This document shows, piece by piece, positions 7,967 through 16,310 of a DNA stretch of 64,000 nucleotides. Positions within the stretch are counted from its first letter, which is position 1. Each line of letters opens with the position of its first letter. The notes beneath the pieces were generated by a model, which saw only the letters and a program-made list of their open reading frames with translations, made no database searches and was not told where the DNA came from. The stretch is from Streptomyces sp. NBC_01549 (lineage in GTDB: Bacteria > Actinomycetota > Actinomycetes > Streptomycetales > Streptomycetaceae). The stretch lies in NCBI RefSeq assembly GCF_026339955.1, contig NZ_JAPEPW010000001.1:1426001-1490000 (forward strand), given 5' to 3'. The position numbers and the translations under genes are program-made.

Positions 7967-8569
7967 TCAGGCTCCCCGCTCGGGCTGCGGCTCGCGCCAC
8001 ATCGGCCACATCCGCGGGCCGTCCGGGAGGTCGAGGGGGCGCCCGGTCAGGTCGAAGCCGAGACGCTCGTAGAGCCGGCGACTGTGGGCGTTGCTCGCCT
8101 CGAGATAGGCGGGCAGGCCCTCGCGGTCGCAGCGGTCGAGGACCGACCGGACGAGCGCGGTGCCGAGGCCCTCGCCCTGGCGCTCCGGCGCCACCCCGAT
8201 CATCCACAGGTACTCGTGGGCGCGGCCCGCGGGGTGGATCCCGGCCGTCAGCCGGCCTATCAGCTCGACCCGCTCGTTGTCCGGATCGACGGCCTCGCGC
8301 AGCTGTACCGGACCGTCGTCGGCGTGGCCGGCGTCGGCGGGCACGGACAGCCACAGCGCGCACGCCGTGCCGTCCTCCGTGATGTCGATGCGGCCCTCGG
8401 CGAGCACGACCTCGGTGAACATCCCCATCAACCCGGGGTGCTTGGCGCGGCGGTGCGCCGCGTCGGGAAAGACCCAGACACTCACCGGGTCGTTGTGGAA
8501 CGCCTCGTCGAGCAACCGGGTGACCAGCTCCCGATCACCCTCGCCCGCCGTCCGGATCGCCACACCCAT
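7967..8569 (-). CDS. GNAT-family N-acetyltransferase
   Basis: 200-residue GNAT protein. The N-terminal strand-helix (VAIRTAGEGDRELVTRLLDEAFHNDP) is typical. The acetyl-CoA pyrophosphate loop is in GVAPERQGEGLGTALVRSVLD (Q/R-x-x-G-x-G/A, about residues 133-147), followed by AYLEASNAHSRRLYERLGFDL. This pattern is common for small-molecule amine acetyltransferases. GAGAGGGTGGG precedes the ATG. It is monocistronic on the minus strand; the acceptor substrate is unknown. Confidence 0.88.
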   Translation of the reverse strand: MGVAIRTAGEGDRELVTRLLDEAFHNDPVSVWVFPDAAHRRAKHPGLMGMFTEVVLAEGRIDITEDGTACALWLSVPADAGHADDGPVQLREAVDPDNERVELIGRLTAGIHPAGRAHEYLWMIGVAPERQGEGLGTALVRSVLDRCDREGLPAYLEASNAHSRRLYERLGFDLTGRPLDLPDGPRMWPMWREPQPERGA

Positions 8570-8643
8570 GTCCCACCCTCTCGCCTCAACCGCCGTTGAC
8601 AGTACGGCTGTTGCAGCCTAAGGCCTGTCCGGGCCGGAGAGGG

Positions 8644-8680
8644 GCGGGCCCCGCGCACCGTGGGGATGCGCGGGACCCGC
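8644..8680 (-). terminator. terminator-like hairpin after the prenyl synthase gene
   Basis: A 14-bp inverted repeat with one mismatch (8644-8657 with 8667-8680, 9-nt loop) lies 103 bp beyond the prenyl synthase stop. There is no clear T tract. Confidence 0.5.
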
Positions 8681-8782
8681 TCCGACCGGAGCCCGGTGCC
8701 GTACGGAGGTCAGGTGCCGTACGGCCCCAAAGGCCACGGGGTCTTCGACCGCCCTTCTGAAGGGTTCAACGGGTTCAACGGT

Positions 8783-10000
8783 TCAGTTGTTGCGCCGCGT
8801 CACGAACTCCGCGAGCGCGAGGAGGCCGCCCGCCGCCTCCGGGTCGGGGACCGCCCGGGACAGCTCGTGCATCGCCCGGGACATCCGGTCGGCCGCCTGG
8901 AGCTGCGCCCAGTCACGGCCGCCCGCCCGTTCGACGGCCAGCACCGTGCGCTCCAGCTCCCCTTCCTCGTAGGGAACTCCGTACAGCTCGGCGAGTTCCG
9001 TCGCGGCCGGGGTGCCGGAGGCGAGCGCGGCGACCACGGGCAGAGACTTCTTGCGGGCGATGAGGTCCGCCCCGGCCGGCTTGCCGGTGCGGCTCGGGTC
9101 CCCCCAGATCCCGATCACGTCGTCGATCAGCTGGAAGGCGAGCCCGGCCTCCCGGCCGAACGCGTCCAGCGCGTCGACGTCCTGCTCGTCCGCCCCCGCG
9201 TACAGCCCGCCGAGCGCGCACGCGCAGCCGAGCAGTGCGCCGGTCTTGGCCTCGGCCATGGCGAGCACCTCGTCGAGGGTGACCTCGGCGGGGCCGCGCC
9301 TCTCCATGGCCGTGTCCGCGTGCTGCCCCTCGCACAGCTCGACGACGCAGGACGAGAGCCGGGCGGCGGCGGCCTGGGACGCCGGGTGCGAGTCCTCGGC
9401 GAGCAGCCGCTGGGCGAGCGCCTGCAGGGCGTCCCCGGCGAGGATCGCGTCGGCCTCGCCGAACACGGTCCACGCGGTGGGGCGGTGTCTGCGGGTGGTG
9501 TCCCGGTCCATGATGTCGTCGTGCAGCAGCGTGAAGTTGTGGATCAACTCCACGGCGGCCGCCGCCCGCACGGCGGACGTGTGCTGACCGCCGAGCGCTC
9601 CCGCGGCGGTGAGCACCAGGGCCGGACGGATCGCCTTGCCCGCGTTGCCCACCGCCGGCGTGCCGTCCGCGTGCTCCCAGCCGAAGTGGTAGAGCGCGAC
9701 CCGGCGCATGGAGCCCGGCAGCGAGTCGATGGCCCTGCGCAGCTCGGGGTCGACGGACGCCCGGGCGTGCTCCAGGATGCTCGTCGCCTCCTGTCCGTCG
9801 GGCGGACCGGGCGGGACCTGCCGTTCCATGGGCCGCCCGTCCGTGGGACCACCGTCCTTGGGACCGCTGTCCACGGTCCTGCCGTCCATGGGCTTGCCGA
9901 TGAGGCCCCGCCCGTCCGGGGTCTCGGCCAGACTCTGCCTCGTCCCTGGTGTTCCCGCCTGGTCGGGCGGGAACACCGCGGCCGGCGTCGGGAAGGTCAC
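8783..10000 (-). CDS. polyprenyl diphosphate synthase, probable encapsulin cargo
   Basis: Trans-isoprenyl diphosphate synthase that condenses IPP with an allylic diphosphate. The first aspartate-rich motif is [17 protein letters not shown], with Phe at the -5 position, which usually limits chain length to C10-C20. The second motif is [13 protein letters not shown], the usual actinobacterial form. The GTG at 10000 overlaps the shell gene stop (GTGA), giving 405 residues. The first roughly 72 are low-complexity Gly/Pro/Asp/Thr sequence ([19 protein letters not shown]) absent from ordinary synthases. In family 2B encapsulin operons such extensions are thought to target the enzyme into the shell. 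An internal ATG at 9889 could give a form with half the extension. The exact product is unknown. Confidence 0.88.
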   Translation of the reverse strand: MTFPTPAAVFPPDQAGTPGTRQSLAETPDGRGLIGKPMDGRTVDSGPKDGGPTDGRPMERQVPPGPPDGQEATSILEHARASVDPELRRAIDSLPGSMRRVALYHFGWEHADGTPAVGNAGKAIRPALVLTAAGALGGQHTSAVRAAAAVELIHNFTLLHDDIMDRDTTRRHRPTAWTVFGEADAILAGDALQALAQRLLAEDSHPASQAAAARLSSCVVELCEGQHADTAMERRGPAEVTLDEVLAMAEAKTGALLGCACALGGLYAGADEQDVDALDAFGREAGLAFQLIDDVIGIWGDPSRTGKPAGADLIARKKSLPVVAALASGTPAATELAELYGVPYEEGELERTVLAVERAGGRDWAQLQAADRMSRAMHELSRAVPDPEAAGGLLALAEFVTRRNN

Positions 10001-11403
10001 CGCCAGCGGCCGATCTCGACGTTCTCCAGGATGCCGAGGGCATCCGGCACAAGGACCGCGGCCGAGTAGTACGCCGTCACCAGGTAGGAGATGATCGCCT
10101 GTTCGTTGATGCCCATGAAGCGCACCGACAGGCTCGGCTCGATCTCGTCCGGGATGCCCGCCTGCTGCAGGCCGATGACGCCCTGCTCGGCCTCGCCGGT
10201 ACGCATGGCGATGATCGAAGTCGTACGGGTGTCGCTGACGGGGATCTTGTTGCACGGGAACAGCGGCACGCCGCGCCAGGTCGGGATGCGGTTGCCCGCG
10301 ACCTCGATGCTCTCGGGGACCAGTCCGCGCTTGTTGCACTCGCGGCCGAACGCGGAGATCGCGCGCGGGTGGGCGAGGAGCAGCTTGGTGCCGCGCCGGC
10401 GGCTGAGCAGCTCGTCCAGATCGTCGGGGCTGGGCACGCCGTCGTGCGGCTGGAGCCGCTGGTCGTACTCGCAGTTGTTGAGCAGTCCGAACTCCCGGTT
10501 GTTGATGAGCTCGTGCTCCTGGCGCTCCTTCAACGCCTCGACGGTGAGGCGCAGCTGCTGCTCCGTCTGGTTCATCGGCTGGTTGTAGAGATCGGCCACA
10601 CGCGTGTGCAGGCGCAACACGGTCTGGGCGATGCTCAGTTCGTACTCGCGCGGCGCGGCCTCGTAGTCCACGAAGGTGCCGGGGATGTCCTGCTCCCCGG
10701 TGTGGCCGGCCGAGAGGTCGATCTCCTTCTCGCCGTACTTGTTCGTGCGCTGCTCCGGAATCGCGCGCAGCTCCGCGAGGTGTTCGCGCAGGGAGTCGGA
10801 GCGCTCGGCGACCTGCTCCAGGTCCCGGCGGGGCAGCGTGAGCACGGTGACCGCGGTGACGGCGCGGGCCGTGTACTCCCAGATGGCGTCCGGGTCGATG
10901 AGCGCCTGCTCGCCGAAGTACGCGCCGTCGGCGAGGACACCGAGGACCGCGTCGTCGCCGTACGGACCGGTGCCGATCTTCTCCACCTTGCCGTGCGCGA
11001 GCAGGAACACCTCGTCGGACGGACTGCCGAACGAGGCGAGCACTTCGCCCGGCGCGAACTCCCGCTGCTGGCACCGCTGGGCGAGCTCGCCGAGTGCCTC
11101 CTGATCCTCGAACGAGCGGAGCACGGACAGCTCGCCGAGCTCCGCGGGGATGACCTGCACACGGTCACCGGTCTTCACGAACGTCACGCGGCCGTCACCC
11201 ACGGAGTAACTGAGCCGCCGGTTCACGCGGTACGTGCCACCCTGCACGTTCACCCACGGAAGCATGCGCAGCAGCCATCGTGAGCTGATCTCCTGCATCT
11301 GGGGTGCGGACTTGGTGGTGGTGGCCAGGTTCCGCGCGGCCGATGTGCCGAGACTCTGCTGCGGCTTGCCCTGACCCGCACGGACCTCTTCGCCTACCGA
11401 CAT
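9997..11403 (-). CDS. eshA: family 2B encapsulin shell protein with cyclic-nucleotide-binding domain (EshA-like)
   Basis: 468-residue HK97-fold shell protein interrupted by a CRP-like domain. Residues 1-105 are the N-arm and start of the shell fold. About 108-205 is the cNMP-binding domain ([21 protein letters not shown]), with the phosphate cassette FGEQAL at 163-168 and its Arg in TARAVT near 180. Residues about 230-468 complete the shell ([34 protein letters not shown]). Homologues include EshA of S. griseus and S. coelicolor and the 2B encapsulins that enclose terpene enzymes. GGGAGGGC precedes the ATG. It is first in an operon with the prenyl synthase; the CBD suggests ligand-gated assembly or pore behaviour. 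Confidence 0.9.
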   Translation of the reverse strand: MSVGEEVRAGQGKPQQSLGTSAARNLATTTKSAPQMQEISSRWLLRMLPWVNVQGGTYRVNRRLSYSVGDGRVTFVKTGDRVQVIPAELGELSVLRSFEDQEALGELAQRCQQREFAPGEVLASFGSPSDEVFLLAHGKVEKIGTGPYGDDAVLGVLADGAYFGEQALIDPDAIWEYTARAVTAVTVLTLPRRDLEQVAERSDSLREHLAELRAIPEQRTNKYGEKEIDLSAGHTGEQDIPGTFVDYEAAPREYELSIAQTVLRLHTRVADLYNQPMNQTEQQLRLTVEALKERQEHELINNREFGLLNNCEYDQRLQPHDGVPSPDDLDELLSRRRGTKLLLAHPRAISAFGRECNKRGLVPESIEVAGNRIPTWRGVPLFPCNKIPVSDTRTTSIIAMRTGEAEQGVIGLQQAGIPDEIEPSLSVRFMGINEQAIISYLVTAYYSAAVLVPDALGILENVEIGRWR

Positions 11404-11645
11404 GAAAATTGCCCTCCCGGTCGTGCACTGATCTGCGCCGACCAGCCTTCCATCACGGAGCGTGCCGGTGCTATTACACGAATGAGCGGGAATGGATCAC
11501 AGGGGATTGGGCAGAGGGTCCGCTTTTGTCGATCGATCGAACAGCTGGAGCCGTCGCCGTCGAACAGCCCTGAGCCGTTGCGCGCGGGAACTCCGAGATC
11601 CGGCCAACCGTTTGACGCGGTGACGGACGATGACAGGAGACGGCA

Positions 11646-11879
11646 ATGGCAGGCTTCCTGGACCGCGCGAAGGAACAGGCGCAGCGAGGGCTCACGCAGG
11701 GCAAGCAGAAGATCGACGAGGTGCAGGCGCAGCGTGCGGGCGGTGACCTCCTGAAGAGGCTGGGCGCGGCGTACTACGCGGAGCGACGCGGCAGCGGCTC
11801 CCCCGAGGCGACCCAGCAGGCCCTCCAGGCGTTGGAGAGCCACATCGCCGCGCACGGGGACGCGTTCCTGCACTCCTGA
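11646..11879 (+). CDS. small conserved actinobacterial protein
   Basis: 77-residue charged helical protein (FLDRAKEQAQRGLTQGKQKIDEVQAQ, then LLKRLGAAYYAERRG) with no Cys, transmembrane segment or catalytic motif. Similar short proteins occur widely in Streptomyces without a known role. The first 30 residues could form an amphipathic helix or coiled coil. AGGAG lies eight bases before the ATG. It is divergent from the encapsulin operon, so the two may share a regulatory region (11404-11645). Confidence 0.7.
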   Translation: MAGFLDRAKEQAQRGLTQGKQKIDEVQAQRAGGDLLKRLGAAYYAERRGSGSPEATQQALQALESHIAAHGDAFLHS

Positions 11880-12049
11880 CGGGCCTCGCGAAAGCGCCGT
11901 GAACGCGCTGGTCGAACGCGCCCGCACCCCTGACCGGATCAACTCGCACGCCGCACGAGCGACTGGGCCGGAGCCTCCGGTTCCGGGTACAAGCCGCGGT
12001 ACGAGACGGCCGCGACCGGTGGCCGGCGCGCAGTGCGAAGGAGGCGGTC

Positions 12050-12640
12050 ATGGCCCCACCCATGTCCGCGGGCGGTTTCCTGAACCGGCTCAGGGAGGAA
12101 GGCGTCACCGTCGTCGAGGTCGGCGACTGGGAGCATCACAACCGCAATCACAAGGGGCCATGGGGTCCGGTGTACGGCGTGATGATCCACCACACGGTGA
12201 CCTCGGGCAGCGAGCACACCGTCGCGATCTGCCGTGAGGGCCGCTCGGACCTGCCCGGTCCGCTGTGTCACGGCGTCATCACCAAGGACGGTGTCGTGCA
12301 TCTCGTGGGCTACGGCCGGGCCAATCACGCGGGTCCGGGTGACGACGACGTGCTGCGTGCCGTGATCGCGGAGAAGGCGCTCCCGCCGGAGAACGAGGCG
12401 AACACCGACGGCAACCGTCACTTCTACGGCTTCGAGTGCGAGAACCTCGGCGACGGAAGGGATCCGTGGCCCGAGGTGCAGCTGGAGGCCGTCGAGAAGG
12501 TCGCGGCCGCGATCTGCCGCCACCACGGCTGGACGGAGCGCTCGGTCATCGGCCACCTGGAGTGGCAGCCGGGCAAGATCGACCCGCGTGGCTTCACGAT
12601 GGCCTCGATGAGAGAGCGCGTCCGCGACCGCCTCAAGTGA
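12050..12640 (+). CDS. N-acetylmuramoyl-L-alanine amidase (amidase_2/PGRP fold), no signal peptide
   Basis: 196-residue zinc amidase-like protein. The first metal His is in VMIHHTVTSG (about residues 46-47), followed by LPGPLCHGVITKDGVVHLV. The family Tyr/Glu region is FYGFECENLG, and the second His is in VIGHLEWQPGKIDPRG (about 168-185). The third ligand position is Asp in KIDP rather than Cys. There is no signal peptide or cell-wall-binding domain, so it looks like a phage-type endolysin or a cytoplasmic recycling enzyme. AAGGAGGCGGTC precedes the ATG. No phage genes surround it. Confidence 0.85.
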   Translation: MAPPMSAGGFLNRLREEGVTVVEVGDWEHHNRNHKGPWGPVYGVMIHHTVTSGSEHTVAICREGRSDLPGPLCHGVITKDGVVHLVGYGRANHAGPGDDDVLRAVIAEKALPPENEANTDGNRHFYGFECENLGDGRDPWPEVQLEAVEKVAAAICRHHGWTERSVIGHLEWQPGKIDPRGFTMASMRERVRDRLK

Positions 12641-12695
12641 CGGACGGGTGCGGGGCCGCTGCCCGCATACCGGACAGGTGTCCGACAATGGTGGG

Positions 12696-13655
12696 GTGCC
12701 CAGCCCCGCAACCCCGGACGGCCCGAACACCCCGGCCGCTCCGGACGTCCCCGAAGCGCTCGACCCGACCGGTCTGCGGCCGCGACTGCCCTCGCCGCTG
12801 TGTGAGGTCGCGGACGAGCGTTTCGCGCGCCATGGCGTGCGGCTGCTGCTCAAGCGGGACGATCTGATCCACCCGGAGCTGATCGGCAACAAGTGGCGCA
12901 AGCTCGCCCCGAACCTCCGCGCGGCGGCGGGCCGCACGGTTGTCACCTTCGGCGGCGCGTACTCCAACCATCTGCGCGCCACCGCCGCCGCGGGCCGCCT
13001 CCTCGGGCTGACGACCGTGGGGGTGGTCCGCGGTCAGGAGCTGGCCGACCGCCCCCGCAACCCCTCGCTGGCCCGCTGCGCGGCCGACGGTATGCGACTG
13101 CACTTCGTCGACAGATCGATGTACCGCCGCAAGAGCCGACCGGAGACGCTGGCCGCCCTGCTGCGCTCGGTGGACGCCGAGGACGCGTACGTCGTCCCCG
13201 AGGGCGGCAGCAACGCCCTTGCCCTACGCGGCTGTCAGGAGCTCGGCGCGGAGCTGCGGGGCCACGCCGGTGTCGACGTGGCCGCCCTCGCCTGCGGCAC
13301 CGGCGGCACCCTCGCCGGCCTGGCCGCCGGCCTCGCCCCCGACCAGCGGGCGCTGGGCATCCCCGTCCTCAAGGGCGGTTTCCTGGGCGCCGACATAAGC
13401 GCCCTCCAGGAGTCCGCCTTCGGCGGCCGGCGCGGCGCCTGGTCCCTCGACGACCGCTTCCACTTCGGCGGCTACGCCCGCACCACACCCGAACTCGACA
13501 CCTTCGCCGAGGACTTCGAACAACGCCACGGCCTGCCCGTGGAACGTCTCTATGTCGCCAAGATGCTGTACGGACTTGTCGTCTTGGCGAACGAGGGGGC
13601 GTTCGCACCGGGAACGACGGTGGCGGCGGTGATCACCGGGGCGCCGTTCTCCTGA
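12696..13655 (+). CDS. ACC deaminase / D-cysteine desulfhydrase-like PLP enzyme
   Basis: About 319 residues with a fold-type II PLP domain. The Schiff-base Lys is in LIGNKWRKL, next to the family-typical KRDDLIHPELIGNK. The substrate loop is TFGGAYSNHLRATAAAG, and the PLP-phosphate Gly loop is CGTGGTLAGLAAGL. In this family, D-cysteine desulfhydrase and ACC deaminase cannot be separated without key-residue alignment. The start is uncertain: GTG 12696 has no RBS and may be leaderless, and an in-frame GTG at 12648 would add 16 residues. It follows the amidase on the same strand by 55 bp. Confidence 0.82.
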   Translation: MPSPATPDGPNTPAAPDVPEALDPTGLRPRLPSPLCEVADERFARHGVRLLLKRDDLIHPELIGNKWRKLAPNLRAAAGRTVVTFGGAYSNHLRATAAAGRLLGLTTVGVVRGQELADRPRNPSLARCAADGMRLHFVDRSMYRRKSRPETLAALLRSVDAEDAYVVPEGGSNALALRGCQELGAELRGHAGVDVAALACGTGGTLAGLAAGLAPDQRALGIPVLKGGFLGADISALQESAFGGRRGAWSLDDRFHFGGYARTTPELDTFAEDFEQRHGLPVERLYVAKMLYGLVVLANEGAFAPGTTVAAVITGAPFS

Positions 13656-13709
13656 CCGCCGACGCGGCCGTACCCGTCGTGCGCCCGGCGCGTGCACGCG
13701 AAGGCGCCG

Positions 13710-15305
13710 TCACGCCGCCTCCCGGTAGGCCGCCGCCTCCTCCAGGTCCAGTCTGCGCAGGAGCGTGCGGAGCATTTCGTCGTCGATGTAGCGGTGGTCG
13801 CGGAGCCTCACGAAGACCTCGCGTTCGGTGCTGATCATCTCGCGGGAGAGGCGACGGTAGGTGTCGTCGGCGGTCTCCCCGGTCACCGGGTTGACGGCGC
13901 CGAGCCGTTCCCAGACGGCGTTGCGGCGGCGTTCCAGGACTGAGCGGAGCCGGTCGGCGAGCGGCGGGGGCAGGGCGTTGCGCTCGTCTTCGAGGAGTTC
14001 GTCGAGGCGCCGTTCGGCGGCCCGGGACGCCTGCGCCTGGGCGTTCGCCTCGGCGAGCGTCTCGGCCTGGGCGTCGCGCCCCGGCAGCTTCAGGAGGCGG
14101 ATGAGAGGGGGCAGCGTCAGCCCCTGCACGACCAGGGTCCCGATGACGGTCGTGAAGGTGAGGAAGAGGATGAGGTTGCGATCCGGGAACGGGATACGGT
14201 CGTTCATGGAGAGCGGGATGGAGAAGGCGATGGCGAGCGAGACCACCCCGCGCATTCCGGCCCAGCCGATGATGAACGGCCCCTTCCAGGTCAGGGTCCC
14301 CTCCCGCTCCCGGATGCGTGCCGACAGGATCCGGGGCAGGAAACTGGCGGGATAGATCCAGACGAACCGGGCGGCGACCACGGCCAGGAAGACGGCCACC
14401 GCGTACCAGACGACGGTGGCACCGTCGTAGTCGCCGAGGCCCTTGAGGACGACCGGCAGCTGCAGTCCGATCAGCGCGAACACCGCCGACTCCAGGACGA
14501 ACGCGACCATCTTCCACACCGCCTCCTCCTGGAGCCGGGTCGCGAAGTCCACCTCCCACGCACGGTGCCCGAGGTAGAGCGCGACGACGACCACGGCGAG
14601 CACTCCGGAGGCGCGCAGCTGCTCGGCGATCCCGTACGCGACGAAGGGGATCAGCAAGGAGAGCGTGTTCTGGAGAAGCGCCTCCTTCAGGTGGGTGCGC
14701 AGCCAGTGGATCGGCACCATCAGGACGAGGCCGACGGCCACGCCGCCGACCGCCGCGAGCAGGAACTCGCGGATGCCGCCCGCCCAGGTCGCGCCCTCGC
14801 CGACCGCGGCGGCCAGGGCCACCTTGTAGGCGGTGATCGCGGTCGCGTCGTTCACCAGGGACTCGCCCTGCAGGATCGTGGTGATCTGCGAGGGCAGTCC
14901 CACCCGGCGCGCCACCGCCGTGGCCGCGACGGCGTCCGGCGGCGCCACCACCGCCCCGAACACCAGCGCCGCGGGCAGCGGCAGGCTGGGCACGATCAGG
15001 TAGGCGGCCCAGCCGACGGCGAGCGTCGCGAAGAGCACGTACCCGACCGACAGCAGCGCGATGGGCCGCAGATGCGCCCGCAGATCGAGATACGAGCTGT
15101 CGGTGGCCGCCGTGTACAGCAGCGGAGGCAGCACCAACGGGAGCACGATCCCCGGGTCGAGTTCGTACCCGGGCACTCCAGGGACGTACGAGACGACCAG
15201 GCCCGCCGCGACGAGCAACAGCGGCGCCGGCACCGGGGTGCGACGGGCGTACCCGGCGACCGCGGCGCTTCCCGCGACCAGCAACAGCAGTGGCAAAACG
15301 TGCAT
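13710..15305 (-). CDS. CPA1-family Na+/H+ antiporter
   Basis: 531-residue antiporter of the NhaP/Nhe type. About 12 hydrophobic helices cover residues 1-410, with family motifs LPPLLYTAATDSSYLDLR, VVAPPDAVAATAV and LQGESLVNDATAI (the ND ion-binding pair), then GWAGMRGVVSLAIAF. Residues about 425-531 are a cytosolic, charged, helical tail (AETLAEANAQAQASRAAERRLDELLEDE) likely to regulate activity. The ATG at 15305 gives a normal first helix. It is divergent from a UBP-type zinc-finger gene; such a finger is fused to related antiporters elsewhere, suggesting functional pairing. Confidence 0.92.
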   Translation of the reverse strand: MHVLPLLLLVAGSAAVAGYARRTPVPAPLLLVAAGLVVSYVPGVPGYELDPGIVLPLVLPPLLYTAATDSSYLDLRAHLRPIALLSVGYVLFATLAVGWAAYLIVPSLPLPAALVFGAVVAPPDAVAATAVARRVGLPSQITTILQGESLVNDATAITAYKVALAAAVGEGATWAGGIREFLLAAVGGVAVGLVLMVPIHWLRTHLKEALLQNTLSLLIPFVAYGIAEQLRASGVLAVVVVALYLGHRAWEVDFATRLQEEAVWKMVAFVLESAVFALIGLQLPVVLKGLGDYDGATVVWYAVAVFLAVVAARFVWIYPASFLPRILSARIREREGTLTWKGPFIIGWAGMRGVVSLAIAFSIPLSMNDRIPFPDRNLILFLTFTTVIGTLVVQGLTLPPLIRLLKLPGRDAQAETLAEANAQAQASRAAERRLDELLEDERNALPPPLADRLRSVLERRRNAVWERLGAVNPVTGETADDTYRRLSREMISTEREVFVRLRDHRYIDDEMLRTLLRRLDLEEAAAYREAA

Positions 15306-15366
15306 CGTCTTCCGCCCGCCCTCGTTTTCGCGCGGCATCCCGCACACCCGACGTAACCTGGCAATC

Positions 15367-15627
15367 ATGAAACAGTGCACGCACGCCGACGAGCTGCAGC
15401 ACCCAGAACCCGGGCCCCTGAGCGAGACCTGCCTGGAGTGCCAGGCCGCCGGTACACATCCGGTGCAGTTGCGGCTGTGCCTGACATGCGGGCACCTCGG
15501 CTGCTGCGACTCCTCGCCGCTGCGGCACGCGACGGAGCATTTCAAGGAGACCGGACATCCCGTGATGCGTACCTTCGAGCCCGGTGAGAGCTGGCGCTGG
15601 TGCTTCGTCGACCACGTACTGGTGTGA
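15367..15627 (+). CDS. UBP-type zinc-finger protein
   Basis: 86-residue single-domain zf-UBP protein: CTHADEL, CLECQAAGTHPVQLRLCLTCGHLGCCDSS, then HATEHFKETGHPVM and a closing WRWCFVDH. All Cys/His positions for zinc are present. In eukaryotes this domain binds ubiquitin C-termini; bacteria lack ubiquitin, so the ligand is unknown. TAACCT seven bases upstream suggests a leaderless start. It is divergent from the CPA1 antiporter (61 bp between starts). Confidence 0.88.
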   Translation: MKQCTHADELQHPEPGPLSETCLECQAAGTHPVQLRLCLTCGHLGCCDSSPLRHATEHFKETGHPVMRTFEPGESWRWCFVDHVLV

Positions 15628-15725
15628 CCCACGGCCCGGACGGTTCGACCGTCTGACGCCTGGGTACGTCAACCCGGCGCGCGCTCTTCCTATTTGGGGC
15701 CGCAGACCCCTAGCCACTGTCCGTG

Positions 15726-15744
15726 CTCATAGGCTTACTATGAG
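15726..15744. promoter_or_regulatory. 7-bp inverted repeat overlapping a TACTAT -10-like box
   Basis: CTCATAG-GCTTA-CTATGAG is a perfect inverted repeat in the intergenic region before the anti-sigma gene, about 150 bp upstream of its start. TTACTATG within it resembles a -10 element, so a repressor binding here could block initiation. The regulator is unknown. Confidence 0.35.
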
Positions 15745-15845
15745 TGACAGCAAGGGGCGGGGTCCCCCGGACAGGAAACCTGGGAGCGCGGTAGCGTCAC
15801 CGCTGAACCACCTAGCGCGTTACCCCGGGGGGCGACCCTCGGCCC

Positions 15846-15875
15846 CGAAAGAGCTCGAAAGAGCTCGAAAGAGCT
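15846..15875 (+). repeat. three tandem CGAAAGAGCT decamers
   Basis: Three perfect copies of a 10-bp unit lie 21 bp before the anti-sigma GTG, just upstream of its GGAGG. The one-helical-turn period would present the same face three times; in RNA the units contain GAGCTC. Confidence 0.7.
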
Positions 15876-15896
15876 TGTACCACCTTGGAGGTGAGG

Positions 15897-16310
15897 GTGT
15901 CCCAGATCGCAGGCGAGCCCGCGACGAAGGACTTCGTGGAAGTCCGGCTGCCGGCCGCGGGTGCCTACCTGTCGGTGCTGCGTACGGCTACGGCCGGTCT
16001 CGCAGCCCGTTTGGACTTCACCCTCGACGAGATCGAGGACCTCCGCATCGCGGTGGACGAGGCCTGCGCGATTCTGTTGCAGCAGGCCGTCCCCGGATCG
16101 GTGCTCAGCTGTGTCTTCCGGCTCATCGACGACTCGCTCGAGGTGACGGTCTCCGCTCCGACCACCGACGGTCACGCTCCGTCACGGGACACGTTCGCGT
16201 GGACCGTCCTGTCGGCGCTCGCGGGCAAGGTCGACTCCACCGTCGCCGAGGACAAGACCGTTTCGATCAGCCTCTACAAACAGCGCGGCGCGGGACCCGG
16301 GCCGGCGTGA
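15897..16310 (+). CDS. ushX: anti-sigma factor of the RsbW/PrsH (UshX) type
   Basis: 137-residue GHKL-type ATPase/anti-sigma factor. The ATP-lid region starts with DEIEDLRIAVDEACAILL (the N-box, with the Asp-Glu pair but Cys where many kinases have Asn), and the C-terminal half has FAWTVLSALAGKVDS. Such proteins sequester stress sigma factors and release them when an anti-anti-sigma factor binds. The GTG at 15897 fits the GGAGG at 15887-15891; a GTG at 15891 is possible. Its stop overlaps the sigma gene start by GTGA. It resembles the S. coelicolor UshX/PrsH-SigH pair. Confidence 0.85.
   Translation: MSQIAGEPATKDFVEVRLPAAGAYLSVLRTATAGLAARLDFTLDEIEDLRIAVDEACAILLQQAVPGSVLSCVFRLIDDSLEVTVSAPTTDGHAPSRDTFAWTVLSALAGKVDSTVAEDKTVSISLYKQRGAGPGPA

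Noticed and set aside
8783..11074. 763-residue version of the prenyl synthase gene
   Set aside because: Its first roughly 358 codons are out of frame with and lie inside the shell gene; the coupled GTG at 10000 is the sensible start.
15584..16306. Upstream extension of the sigma factor frame (605 residues)
   Set aside because: Runs through the intergenic region and out of frame through the anti-sigma gene.
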